From UBA9732 sp963606545 (GTDB lineage Bacteria > Spirochaetota > Spirochaetia > Sphaerochaetales > Sphaerochaetaceae): a stretch of 5,364 nucleotides of DNA. Numbering within the stretch: position 1 is the stretch's first letter; each line of letters begins with the position of its first letter. The notes under the pieces are model-generated. The model did not search any database, was not told where the DNA came from, and saw nothing but the letters and a program-made list of their open reading frames with translations. This document shows positions 5,360 to 5,364 of this stretch, piece by piece. The translations under genes were made by a program, and so were the position numbers. The stretch is taken from contig CAVCYP010000078.1 of NCBI GenBank assembly GCA_963606545.1, forward strand, positions 1 to 5,364. Direction: 5' to 3'.

Positions 5360-5364
5360 CAAAT

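Overview
The window comes from a fermentative anaerobe. It carries a complete three-gene operon for an electron-bifurcating [FeFe] hydrogenase (HydABC type), an oxygen-sensitive enzyme found in H2-producing or H2-using anaerobes such as clostridia, Negativicutes, Thermotogales, some Coriobacteriia and spirochaetes. The DNA is moderately AT-rich, clearly so between genes. The hydrogenase genes have strong AAGGAG(G) ribosome-binding sites. I cannot name the genus from the sequence.

Layout, left to right. Positions 1-84 (minus) hold a complete tRNA-Leu with anticodon CAG. Positions 85-215 hold a TTGACA/TATATT promoter for that tRNA and a perfect 11-bp hairpin in its predicted 5' leader. Positions 216-4284 (minus) hold the operon, transcribed hydC, hydB, hydA: a NuoE-like [2Fe-2S] subunit, a NuoF-like flavin/NAD(P) subunit with a C-terminal ferredoxin domain, and the H-cluster catalytic subunit. 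hydC and hydB overlap by 4 bp (ATGA). hydB and hydA are 2 bp apart, and the hydA ribosome site lies inside the end of hydB. Positions 4285-4682 are a 398-bp AT-rich divergent regulatory region with several dyads and direct repeats. Positions 4683-5321 (plus) encode a 212-residue protein with a C-terminal XRE-type helix-turn-helix and an N-terminal part I do not recognise. A possible terminator dyad follows at the window edge.

How the genes work together. In the characterised family, HydABC couples NADH (sometimes NADPH) and reduced ferredoxin to H2: two electrons from the pyridine nucleotide and two from ferredoxin yield 2 H2, or the reverse. All the metal-binding motifs needed for this are intact. 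The maturases HydE, HydF and HydG are not in the window and must be elsewhere. The divergent regulator and the dyads between it and hydC suggest local control of the hydrogenase, but this is an inference.

The points most worth a second look are: the nucleotide-site motif of HydB, where the usual GEE reads GEG; the two dyads, one over the hydC promoter and one in front of the regulator gene; the uncharacterised N-terminal domain of the regulator; and the missing ribosome-binding site at that gene's first ATG. I did not find evidence for a wholly new multi-gene system here.
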